Assembly (NCBI GenBank): GCA_033722375.1
Contig: JAWVZB010000053.1
Location: forward strand, 1-21,434
Direction: 5' to 3'
DNA: 21,434 nucleotides
DNA from: JAWVZB01 sp033722375
GTDB lineage: Bacteria > Actinomycetota > Nitriliruptoria > Nitriliruptorales > Nitriliruptoraceae
Shown here: positions 1 through 7,700 of the stretch, piece after piece
Position numbering within the stretch: position 1 is the stretch's first letter
How the letters are laid out: every line of letters begins with the position of its first letter
Program-made: the position numbers and the translations under genes
Notes under the pieces: model-generated
Told to the model about the DNA's origin: nothing
What the model saw: only the letters and a program-made list of their open reading frames with translations
Databases searched by the model: none

Positions 1-22
1 CGGCGCGAGGTTCGAGGGTCAT
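1..22 (-). CDS. Start of a gene cut by the window edge, possibly phoU
   Basis: Only seven codons are visible, reading MTLEPRA from an ATG at 20-22. The ATG is preceded by a strong ribosome site, GGGAGG (28-33 on the minus strand), five bases upstream. The gene begins 74 bases after the pstB stop on the same strand, so it would be the next gene of that operon. In many bacteria phoU follows pstB, which makes phoU a reasonable guess, but seven residues cannot confirm it. The start codon lies in the loop of a possible hairpin (7-31) whose stem includes part of the ribosome site. Confidence 0.4.
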
Positions 23-36
23 CCGAACCTCCCGGT
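1..36 (-). repeat. Hairpin repeat, copy A, over the downstream start codon
   Basis: This copy shares two 14-base flanks with copy B (80-114) around a variable 8-base centre. Its arms, GAGGTTCG at 7-14 and CGAACCTC at 24-31, form a perfect 8-bp stem with a 9-base loop. On the minus strand the loop holds the ATG at 20-22, and the stem takes up GAGG of the GGGAGG ribosome site. If it folds in mRNA it could limit initiation of the next gene. Confidence 0.6.
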
Positions 37-79
37 GTCGCCGGAGGCGCGGACCGAGCCGCAGGCGAGGGAGCACGCA

Positions 80-114
80 CGGCGCGAGGTTCGGCATCAG
101 CCGAACCTCCCGGT
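80..114 (-). repeat. Hairpin repeat, copy B, over the pstB stop codon
   Basis: This copy has the same 14-base flanks as copy A with a 7-base centre. The arms GAGGTTCGGC (86-95) and GCCGAACCTC (100-109) form a perfect 10-bp stem closed by a 4-base loop that contains the pstB TGA stop (97-99). The stem is terminator-like in strength but is not followed by a T-run, so it may act as an mRNA-stabilising or processing hairpin, or as a weak terminator. Confidence 0.6.
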
Positions 115-993
115 TATGTAGTCCTCGGTGCGGCGGTCGGAGGCCTGGGTGAAGATCTTCTCGGTGGTGTCGAACTCGACCAGCTCGCCGGTGCGCTCGC
201 CCTTGCGGTCGTCAACGTCGACGGTGAGGAACGCGGTGTAGTCGGAGACCCGGGCGGCCTGCTGCATGTTGTGGGTGACGATCACGATGGTGTAGTCGTC
301 CTTGAGGTCTCGCATCAGATCCTCGATGCGCAGCGTGGCGATGGGGTCGAGCGAGGAGCAGGGCTCGTCCATGAGGATGACGTCGGGCCGGACCGCGATG
401 GTCCGGGCGATGCAGAGCCGCTGCTGTTGGCCGCCCGAGAGCGCGAGCCCGGATTCGTTCAGGCCGTTCTTGACCTCGTCCCACAGGGCGGCGCCTCGCA
501 GGGCCTGTTCGACGACGTCGTCGAGGTCGTCGGTCTCTCCGAGCAGCCGCGGCCCGAAGGCGACGTTGTCGTAGACGGACTTCGGGAACGGGTTGGGCTT
601 CTGGAAGACCATGCCGATGCGCCGGCGCACCTCGACCGGGTCGACGTCGGGGCCGTAGATGTCCTGGCCGTGATAGGCGACGGTGCCTTCGACCCGAGCC
701 GAGGCGATGAGGTCGTTCATGCGGTTGAGACAGCGGAGCAGGGTCGACTTCCCGCAGCCGCTGGGTCCGATGAGCGCGGTGATCTCGTTCTGGGGGACCT
801 CGAAGGAGATCCCGCGGACGGCGGTGAAGTCGCCGTAGTGCACCGTCAGGTCGGTCAGTTCGAAGACCGGGTCCTCGAAGTCGAGACGGGAGGGGTCGTG
901 GTCGCCGGTTCGGGCACCGACCTCGGGGGTCGTATCGTGTTCGCGTTGTTGCACGCTGGTCTCGATCGAGGAAGGTCCGGTGGTGGGATCCAT
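97..993 (-). CDS. pstB: PstB, phosphate ABC transporter ATP-binding protein
   Basis: This is the ATPase of the high-affinity Pst phosphate importer, acting at the inner face of the membrane with PstA, PstC and the binding protein PstS. All ABC motifs are present in the 298-residue product: Walker A GPSGCGKST (76-84), Q-loop with the PstB-typical QKPNPFP (131-137), signature LSGGQQQR (185-192), Walker B VILMDEP (205-211) and switch histidine H241. PstB proteins are usually about 250-260 residues. The first 42 or so here are a polar, low-complexity extension before the normal beginning VFELTDLTVHYG, so the ATG at 991-993 may not be the true start. The ribosome site before it is weak. The gene is first in its transcript, because the upstream neighbour is divergent. 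pstS, pstC and pstA are therefore not upstream, which is unusual for a pst operon. A PHO box lies about 90 bases upstream. Confidence 0.95.
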   Translation of the reverse strand: MDPTTGPSSIETSVQQREHDTTPEVGARTGDHDPSRLDFEDPVFELTDLTVHYGDFTAVRGISFEVPQNEITALIGPSGCGKSTLLRCLNRMNDLIASARVEGTVAYHGQDIYGPDVDPVEVRRRIGMVFQKPNPFPKSVYDNVAFGPRLLGETDDLDDVVEQALRGAALWDEVKNGLNESGLALSGGQQQRLCIARTIAVRPDVILMDEPCSSLDPIATLRIEDLMRDLKDDYTIVIVTHNMQQAARVSDYTAFLTVDVDDRKGERTGELVEFDTTEKIFTQASDRRTEDYITGRFG

Positions 994-1062
994 CGAGGTT
1001 CCCGGTCGACGACGCTCGTGCAGACCGGGGCGCGATCCTGCGCACAGTCTGCCCCGGCGTCA

Positions 1063-1078
1063 CCGGGTTTGTACCCGG
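1063..1078. promoter_or_regulatory. Short inverted repeat next to the PHO box
   Basis: CCGGGT and ACCCGG form a 6-bp inverted repeat around a TTGT centre, five bases from the nearer PHO half-site. On the minus strand it contains TACAAA (1068-1073), which could serve as a -10 for pstB with the PHO box in the -35 position (spacers of 9 or 20 bases). It could equally be a minor regulator site. Only its position argues for function. Confidence 0.3.
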
Positions 1079-1082
1079 GGCA

Positions 1083-1100
1083 GGTGAACGTTCGGTGAAC
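1083..1100 (-). promoter_or_regulatory. PHO box (PhoP-binding direct repeats) upstream of pstB
   Basis: On the minus strand GTTCACC occurs twice with exactly 11 bases from start to start (units at 1094-1100 and 1083-1089, separated by GAAC). The Streptomyces PHO box is built from 11-base direct repeat units with consensus close to GTTCACC, so spacing and sequence both match. The box lies in the 144-bp gap between divergent pstB and the alpha/beta hydrolase. It is about 90 bases from the pstB start and only 37 from the hydrolase start, so PhoP-P could activate pstB and affect the hydrolase. No third unit is visible. Confidence 0.75.
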
Positions 1101-1137
1101 GGAACCCTTCGATGACACACGAACCAGACGAGTCGCC

Positions 1138-2109
1138 GTGAACGAGGGTCGCTGGGAGGACGATCGCGGCGGCCACCTGTGGAAGAAGGACCGCGAGGTC
1201 GTGACCGACGACGGTGCGCGGATCCGCTACACGGTCCGGGGACCAGAAGACGGCCCGTGGCTGGTTCTGGCGGCAGGCTTCCTGTGCCCCGACAACTTCT
1301 GGATGTTCATCGGCCCGAGGCTCATGGAGCGGTACCGCGTCGTCGTGATGAACTACCGCGGAGTCGGGGCGTCGAGCCACCCTCGTCCACCCGGCTACCG
1401 GACCGTCAACGTCGACAAGGAGGACTACACGATCGGCAAGTTCGCGGGCGACGTGACGGCCGTGATCGAAGCCGAGGATGCGTCAGAGGTCACGGTGCTC
1501 GGTCACTCGATGGGGGTGCAGGTCGCGCTCGAGCTGTGGCGGCAGCAGCCGGAGCGGGTGGCAGCGTTGGTACTCGTGACGGGACCGTACGCCTCGCCGC
1601 TTCACACCTTCTACGGCTCGAAGCTCGGAACCCACCTGTTCCCGTTCGCCTACCTGGGGCTGCCGCTGCTCCCCCGCCCCGTCCAACGCGGGATCCTCAA
1701 GATCGTGCACACGCCGATCGCGATGCCGATCGCCCGCTTCATCCGGGCGCTGGGTCCGGACACGCCTGCCGAGGGGATGCACCTCTACTTCGAGCACCTC
1801 CGGAACGTCGATCCGATGATCGGTTTGAAGATCGCCCGTGGCATGCACGACTTCGACTCCGAGGCGTGGCTCGACCAGGTGGACGCCCCGACGCTGGTGG
1901 TCGTCGGCAGCCGGGACACGTTCTCACCGCCGGAGCTCGGGCGCTTCATGGTCGACCAGCTCCCTGACGGCGAGCTGGTGGAGATCGAGGGGGGTACCCA
2001 CGGGGCGCTCATCGAGTTCCCCGACGAGATCCACGACGCCGTGGTCGACTTCCTGGAGCGCCGCCTCGGTCACGGCGGGGCGTCCGCCGCCGTATCGAAC
2101 CAGCGGTGA
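1138..2109 (+). CDS. Alpha/beta-fold hydrolase
   Basis: This is a soluble serine hydrolase of the alpha/beta-hydrolase superfamily with unknown substrate. The 323-residue product shows the nucleophile elbow GHSMG (122-126, S124), a likely acid D260 in VGSRD, and a likely base H288 in GGTHG, in the usual order. The oxyanion region is AAGFLCPDNFW, and a helical cap segment lies at about 150-235. There is no signal peptide. The GTG at 1138 lacks a clear ribosome site; an in-frame GTG at 1201 would remove the non-conserved first 21 residues and cannot be excluded. The gene ends with tandem stops TGA-TAG. It is divergent from pstB across the PHO box and convergent with glpX, with only four bases between the stop codons. 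Esterase, lipase or peroxidase-like roles are all possible. Confidence 0.85.
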   Translation: MNEGRWEDDRGGHLWKKDREVVTDDGARIRYTVRGPEDGPWLVLAAGFLCPDNFWMFIGPRLMERYRVVVMNYRGVGASSHPRPPGYRTVNVDKEDYTIGKFAGDVTAVIEAEDASEVTVLGHSMGVQVALELWRQQPERVAALVLVTGPYASPLHTFYGSKLGTHLFPFAYLGLPLLPRPVQRGILKIVHTPIAMPIARFIRALGPDTPAEGMHLYFEHLRNVDPMIGLKIARGMHDFDSEAWLDQVDAPTLVVVGSRDTFSPPELGRFMVDQLPDGELVEIEGGTHGALIEFPDEIHDAVVDFLERRLGHGGASAAVSNQR

Positions 2110-2113
2110 TAGC

Positions 2114-3106
2114 TCAGTAGTCGACGCTGGCGTACTCGCGCAGTTTCTCGAAGCGGTGTCGGGCGCGGATGGCCCGGACGGTGCCCGACTTGCCCCGCAT
2201 GACGAGCGACTCGGTGACCGCACCGAGCCCGTCGAAGGTCACGCCCTCGACGAGCTGACCTGGCGTGATCCCGGTGCACGCGAAGAAGCAGTCCTCGCTG
2301 TTGACGAGCTCGTCGACGGTGAGCTGCGCCTCGAGGTCGTAGCCGGCGTCGACGGCCTTGGCGCGTTCCTCGTCGTTCCGGGGCCACAGGCGCCCCAGCA
2401 GTTCACCGCCGAGTGCCTTGACCGCGCAGGCTGCCGTCACACCCTCGGGGGTCCCGCCGATCCCGTACAGGATGTCGACGCTCGGGCGCTCGTCCCAGGC
2501 GGCCAGGATCGCAGCGGCGACGTCGCCGTCGGTGATGAGCTGGAGCCGTGCGCCCGCCTCACGGATCTCCCGCTTGGCTTCCTCGTGACGGTCACGGTCG
2601 AGCATGATGACGGTGAGGTCACGGACCTCGCGGGACTTGGCCTTGGCGATGTTGGCGAGGTTCTCGTAGAGCGGGGCGTCGAGGTCGACGACGTCTGCGG
2701 CTTCGGCGTCGACGCAGAGCTTCTCCATGTAGACGCAGGGGCCCGGGTCGAACATCGTCCCCTGCGGTGCGGCGGCGATGACCGCGAGGGATCCTGGACG
2801 GCCCTCCGCGAGCAGCCGGGTTCCATCCACGGGGTCGACGGCGATGTCGACCTCGGGTGCGCTGCCGGAGCCGACGCGCTCGCCGTTGTAGAGCATCGGC
2901 GCCTCGTCCTTCTCACCCTCGCCGATGATGACGGTGCCGTCCATCTCGACGCTCGAGAGCATCTTGCGCATGGCGTCGACCGCGGCCTGATCGCCGGCCT
3001 CCTTGTCGCCCCGCCCCTGCCAGCGTGCGGCCGCGAGTCCGGCGGCTTCGGTGGTGCGCACGATCTCGATAGCGAGGTTTCGGTCCGGCTGCTCCTGCGG
3101 GGTCAT
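2114..3106 (-). CDS. glpX: Class II fructose-1,6-bisphosphatase GlpX
   Basis: GlpX hydrolyses fructose 1,6-bisphosphate to fructose 6-phosphate, a committed step of gluconeogenesis in the cytoplasm. In most Actinobacteria it is the main or only FBPase. The 330-residue length is normal. Metal and substrate motifs are intact: GEGEKDEAP (62-70), DPVDGT (91-96), the DRDRHEE segment (170-176), ITDGD (191-195) and GGTPEGV (217-223). The ATG at 3104-3106 has a good ribosome site AGGAG (3114-3118) seven bases upstream. The gene lies 48 bases downstream of the crotonase gene on the same strand with no obvious terminator between, so the two are probably co-transcribed. It converges with the hydrolase gene. 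Confidence 0.96.
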   Translation of the reverse strand: MTPQEQPDRNLAIEIVRTTEAAGLAAARWQGRGDKEAGDQAAVDAMRKMLSSVEMDGTVIIGEGEKDEAPMLYNGERVGSGSAPEVDIAVDPVDGTRLLAEGRPGSLAVIAAAPQGTMFDPGPCVYMEKLCVDAEAADVVDLDAPLYENLANIAKAKSREVRDLTVIMLDRDRHEEAKREIREAGARLQLITDGDVAAAILAAWDERPSVDILYGIGGTPEGVTAACAVKALGGELLGRLWPRNDEERAKAVDAGYDLEAQLTVDELVNSEDCFFACTGITPGQLVEGVTFDGLGAVTESLVMRGKSGTVRAIRARHRFEKLREYASVDY

Positions 3107-3154
3107 CGCTCGGCTCCTGGTGCGGGCGCTCCGTGAGGTTCCGGGTCGCCGACT

Positions 3155-3916
3155 CTACTGGCGCCGGGGTCGGACGGTCCGCGGGAGGTCGTGGTCGAGC
3201 GACGGGGGCAGCCCGCCCGCTTCCTGCTGTGCGCGCAGCGCGTCGTTCTCGTAGGCGACCCTGTCACGCACCCCTTCGAAGTCGTTGAGGAACCGCTTCA
3301 GCAACTGGACGGCGTCGGGGTCTCTGGAGGCGACCTCCTCGAGCCAGCCGCGGGCGGTCTCGACCGCCTGACCGTCGTCGACGATCCGCTGCACGAACCC
3401 GGCAGCGCGAGCCTCGACCGCTGGGATGTCGCGACTCGACAGGACCCAGTCCTTCGCGATTCCGAGGCCGACCAGCCCGACCGTTCGCGCCGCCCCGACC
3501 GGGATGCCGTAGATCGCGCCGGGGAAACGGAACACGGCCGAGCGCCCCGCGAACCGAACGTCGCAGGCGGCCGCGGCCTCGGCCCCTCCGCCGATCGCGG
3601 GCCCTTCGACGGCGGCGGCGGTCGGGGCGCGGAAGTTCGACAGTTGCTCGTAGAACGTGGTGAACAGCTCCATGCGTCTGCGGCCGCCGTCGTCCATCGG
3701 TTCGCGGACGTCCGCGCCGGCGCTGAACGCCCCGTCGGCACCGGTCAGGAGCAGCCCCCGCAGGTCGTCGTCGCCGTCCGCATCGGCCAACGCATCCACG
3801 AGCGTGGTGAGCATCGACGAATCCATGGCGTTCTTGGCGTCGGGGCGGTGCATCACGACGACGTGGATCCGTCCGCCACCGGCGTCGATCGTGCGGGTGT
3901 CGAGCGGGGCGTCCAC
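3155..3916 (-). CDS. Crotonase-fold enoyl-CoA hydratase/isomerase family protein
   Basis: This is a cytoplasmic acyl-CoA enzyme of the crotonase superfamily. With a start at GTG 3914-3916 it has 253 residues. The two oxyanion-hole segments are clear: AFSAGADV (63-70) and GPAIGGGAEAAAACD (105-119), the latter with the first catalytic Glu (E113). The second catalytic Glu of true hydratases, normally in PE-x-x-x-G, is replaced by glycine (PGAIYG, G133). Water addition is therefore doubtful and an isomerase, hydrolase or other crotonase reaction is possible. I prefer this start to the in-frame GTG at 3952 because AAAGG (3923-3927) lies six bases upstream, and because a mirrored -10 (3942-3947) lies inside the longer version. 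glpX follows 48 bases later. Confidence 0.88.
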   Translation of the reverse strand: MDAPLDTRTIDAGGGRIHVVVMHRPDAKNAMDSSMLTTLVDALADADGDDDLRGLLLTGADGAFSAGADVREPMDDGGRRRMELFTTFYEQLSNFRAPTAAAVEGPAIGGGAEAAAACDVRFAGRSAVFRFPGAIYGIPVGAARTVGLVGLGIAKDWVLSSRDIPAVEARAAGFVQRIVDDGQAVETARGWLEEVASRDPDAVQLLKRFLNDFEGVRDRVAYENDALRAQQEAGGLPPSLDHDLPRTVRPRRQ

Positions 3917-3940
3917 AGCGGGCCTTTCGCAGCGCCTCCC

Positions 3941-3969
3941 GAGGCTAGCCACCCCCCGTCGCTAGCCTC
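3941..3969. promoter_or_regulatory. Mirrored divergent promoter between crotonase and SirB1-like genes
   Basis: GAGGCTAGC (3941-3949) and GCTAGCCTC (3961-3969) are a perfect 9-bp inverted repeat with an 11-base centre. Each arm contains TAGCCT, which fits the actinobacterial TANNNT -10 hexamer. The plus-strand copy (3963-3968) ends six bases before the ATG at 3975, the spacing of a leaderless transcript. The minus-strand copy (3942-3947) would start RNA near 3935, just upstream of the AAAGG-GTG start at 3916. Each -35 position falls on the opposite arm, so one bound protein or polymerase would block the other. The arms could also be an operator. Confidence 0.6.
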
Positions 3970-3974
3970 AGGGC

Positions 3975-4796
3975 ATGTCCCACGCGACACGTCGCCACCT
4001 CGCCCGCATCGTGCGGCGCCCCGACTGCGACCTCGCCGAAGCCGCCGCGCTGTGCTGCATCGAGACCGATCCCGACATCGACGTGAGCGCGGTCGTCCTC
4101 CGGGTCGACGCGCTGGCTGACGGGCTGCGCTCGAGCGGCTTCACGCCGATCGAACCCGCCGCGGACGCGCGAGCACTCACCGCCTACCTGCATGGCACGC
4201 TCGGGTTCACCGGGGACGTCGCGACCTACCACGACCCCGACAACGCGCTGTTCACGCGGGTGCTCGACCGCAAGCGCGGCCTGCCGATCACGCTGTCGGT
4301 GCTGTACGTCGCGATCGCCCGGCGACTCCAGATCCCCGCCTTCGGGATCGGGCTGCCCGGGCACTTCGTCGCGGGGGTCGGGACCGAGGACCGCCCCGTC
4401 GTGGTCGATCCGTTCCATGACGGCGCCATCCTCGACGAGCGCACCGTCGCGCAGCGGGTCCATGCCGCCACCGACGGTCGCGTGTCGTTCACCCGCTCGA
4501 TGCTGCGCCCCGCCACCCCGGCAACCATCGTCCGACGCATCCTCAACAACCTCACGCGGGACTTCACCACCGAGGGCGACTACCGCGAGGCGCTGTGGAC
4601 GGTCGAGACCAAGCTGCTTCTGCCCGGCTCACCGCCCGACGACCACCGGGCGCGGGGAGAGCTGCTGCTCCAGCTCGGCCGGTTCCGTGACGCGGCCGAC
4701 GCCTTCGAGACCTACGTCGAGCAAGCCCCCGACGACGCTCCGGACCGGGACGAGATGGCTGCCCGGGCGGTCCGGTCCCGCGCCAAGCTCAACTGA
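3975..4796 (+). CDS. SirB1-like transglutaminase-fold protein
   Basis: The 273-residue product belongs to the SirB1 / transglutaminase-like family (Transglut_core2 type), whose biochemical role is not established. Diagnostic segments are LGFTGD...YHDPDNALFTRVLDRKRG (76-102), LPITLSVLY (103-111), GLPGHF (126-131) and DPFHDG (145-150). The C-terminal third (about 185-262) is helical and TPR-like, with GELLLQLGRFRDAADAFETYVEQAPDD. There is no signal peptide or membrane helix. No ribosome site is visible, but TAGCCT sits six bases before the ATG, which suggests a leaderless mRNA. The gene is divergent from the crotonase gene. Its last eight bases overlap the 3' end of the convergent BTAD-ATPase gene (4789-4796). 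Confidence 0.85.
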   Translation: MSHATRRHLARIVRRPDCDLAEAAALCCIETDPDIDVSAVVLRVDALADGLRSSGFTPIEPAADARALTAYLHGTLGFTGDVATYHDPDNALFTRVLDRKRGLPITLSVLYVAIARRLQIPAFGIGLPGHFVAGVGTEDRPVVVDPFHDGAILDERTVAQRVHAATDGRVSFTRSMLRPATPATIVRRILNNLTRDFTTEGDYREALWTVETKLLLPGSPPDDHRARGELLLQLGRFRDAADAFETYVEQAPDDAPDRDEMAARAVRSRAKLN

Positions 4797-7700
4797 CGCC
4801 GTCCTCCTCGACACTGATGTCGTTCTCCGCAGCCGAGGCATGGATCCATCCGCGCAGTTGCTCCGCCCCGAGATCCACAGCCTCGTGGTGCGCGCCCCGC
4901 AACTCCGTCTCTGCCTCGTCCCGCTCGCCGGCCGCGGTCAACGCTTCAGCATGCCGCCAACGCGCATAGAGACGCCAGTACGCCTCGACGGCGCGACCCC
5001 GCGCCTCGCGCCAGAGCTCCGGTTGGGCCTCTTCCCGTGTCCGTGACACCTCAGCCTCGGCCAGTGCGAGGTAACCCTCGGCCCACTGGCGTTCCCCCGG
5101 TGTGGCTGGTGTCTCGTCCTCGTAGAGCTCCTGCATCTCCCTGAGTGTCGTGACAGCGCGCTCGGCGTGATCGTCACGCTGGCCTTCTTCCTTGGCGACG
5201 GCCGCGTCGACTTCGACGCGGACGACCGAGTGGAGCATCTGGAGCGCCATCAGGGTCGGATCCCACTGGTGCCCGAAACCACCCACCTCCTCGCGTCCCC
5301 GATCCACCAAACGCTGCACGTCGTCCAGCCGCCCCTCGTCGGCGGCGATGGCGGCCTCGGTCATCCGTGCCCAGCTCGGGTACCAGGGACCGCCGATTCC
5401 GATGTCGTGGACGCGAGCCGCATCCTCTTTGGCTGCATCGAGTTGCCCCCGCATCCACCGCAGAGACATCCGGCTACAGAGGAAGAACCCCAGATCGGCC
5501 CCTTCCAGGTGGTACCGGCCGATGCGAGCGAGCATCGCATCCGCGCGATCCCACTTGCCGGCCATCACCGCATCGAACGCGACGTTGCTCAGCAGCACCT
5601 TGTCGGCCGGTCCGTGCAGAGGCCAGTCGCTGTCCATGGACTCGAGCAACTCCGCAACCAGCCGCTCGATGACGTCGCGACCAGCTCCTGACTGATCACG
5701 ATGCATGGCGAGGAGGTTGTTCAGGCCGCGCTGACGGGTCGGAACATCATCGATCTGATGGGCGATGGAGGTGCCAGCCTCGAGCTCCCGGATCCCGGTT
5801 TCGACGTCGAGCTGGCAGAGCGACGTCCCCAGCGTGATTCGCGAGTCGGCTTCGATCTGCTCCGCCCCGGTCTCCTGTGCAAGCGCGACCGCCTCCCTGG
5901 CCAGCGGGATGGCCTCGTTATGCGCCCCGCCCAGCATGTGCAGCCGGGCCAGGGTGTGGACCGTGTCCGCCTTCGAGGACGACGGTGGCGCATCTGCCAG
6001 CAGAGCGTGCGCCCGTCGTGCCTCCTCACGAGCCTCCTCGAAGTCCGCCGCCTCCCACCACAGCGCGCCGGCCAGTTGGCATCGCAGGTCGGCCTCACGT
6101 GCCGGGTCGTCCTCGAGCTCGTCCAGGGCCAAGCGCAGGAGGTTGATTGCCCGGCTGTACCGGCCTGCCTGCGACGCGGTCTCCGCAGCACGCTGGAGAA
6201 CGCCGGTGCGCTCGTGCTCGGTGTCGACCTTGGCCCACAGGTCCAGCGCGCGCTCGAAGTGGGTGAGCGCTTCGCTGAAGGCGGCGCTCTCGCGTGCTCG
6301 CTCTGCGGCACGGAGCGACGCGTCGAAGGCCGGCTGGAGCTCGAGCGCCGCGTACCAGTGATGGGCGAGTTCAGCATCCACCTGCCCAGCCCCTTCCGCG
6401 GCGAGCTCTGGCGTCTCCGAGAGCACCTCGGCCACTCGACGGTGGAGGGCGGTGCGCTCGCCAGGGAGGAGCTCGTCTTCGACGACCTCACGGACGAGGT
6501 CGTGACGGAAGCGGTACCCGGTCTCCTCGGCCACCAGCACGTGGCGGTCGACTGCGGGCCGCAGCAGTCGCGCCAACCGAACGGGGTCCTCGCCCGTCGC
6601 GGCGGCGAGCAGGCGGTGGTCGACCCGGCGACCGGCGACCGCAGCAACGTCCAGGACGTCCCGCACCTCGTCAGGCAGCCGACCCAGTCGCGAGCCGACC
6701 ACGTCGCGGAGCCCCGCGCGGAGCTGGGCGCCCCCTCCCTCCTGCAACGCCGCGGTCAGCTCCTCGACGAAGAAGGGGTTCCCGCCGGAGCGCTGCACCA
6801 CCTGCCGGAGCAGATCCGGCTCTGGATCAGCCCCCAGGATGCTGCGCAACTGCGCGCCCACCTCCTCCTCGCTCAGCGGCGCGAGATCGATCCGCACGAC
6901 ACCGGGGATCCGGGACAACTCCCCCAGGACATCGCGAAGTGGATGGCGGCGGTGGAGCTCGTCGGTCCGGAACGTCGCAGCGAGAAGCAGCCGCTCGTCG
7001 TGGAGGTTGCGGGCGAGGTAACCCAAGAGATCCAGGGTCGACCGGTCGGCCCAGTGGACGTCCTCGAACACCAGAAGTACCGGTCGATCACGGGAGAACC
7101 GCACGACGGCCCGGTGGACCCCGGCGAAGAGGAGACTCCGCTCCTGCTCGAGATCGACCGTCCTGTCCGGATCGAGCTCGCCGAGCTCGGGCACGATCCG
7201 GGCCAGACTCTGCTTCGCAGACCCCAGCACCTCGGACGATCGCTGGGGAGGGAGGTCCCGAACGAGCCTGCGCACCACCTGCGCGATCGGTGCGAACGGG
7301 ATGGCCCCTTCGCCGAGCTCGAGGCAGCGGCCGACGAGCACATCGATCTCGTCCCCCACCTCCGCGACCACCGCCTGCAGCAGGCGGGTCTTGCCGACCC
7401 CCGCGTCACCCCCGAGCAGCACCACGTGGGGCTGGCCGCCCGCCGCCGCGCGGGCGAGGCCACGCAGTCCCGCCAGCTCCTCGGATCGTCCGATCAGCTC
7501 CTCGCTGCTGACACGACCGGCGGCGGTCGGGGGCCCGATCCCGGCACTGGGTCGTGTGCTCCCACCATCTCCGGAGCGTCGCTGGACCTCCAACGACGGA
7601 TCTTGACGGAGCACCGCGGCGTGGACCTCACGAAGCCGCGGTGACGGATCCGCCCCGAGCTCCTCAGCCAGCGTCCGACGTGCCTGCTCGTAAGCCTCGA

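Noticed and set aside
5701..7644. 647-codon plus-strand frame opposite the AfsR-like gene
   Set aside because: The minus strand holds Walker A, Walker B and TPR-like sequence over the same span; the plus frame has none and is low in complexity.
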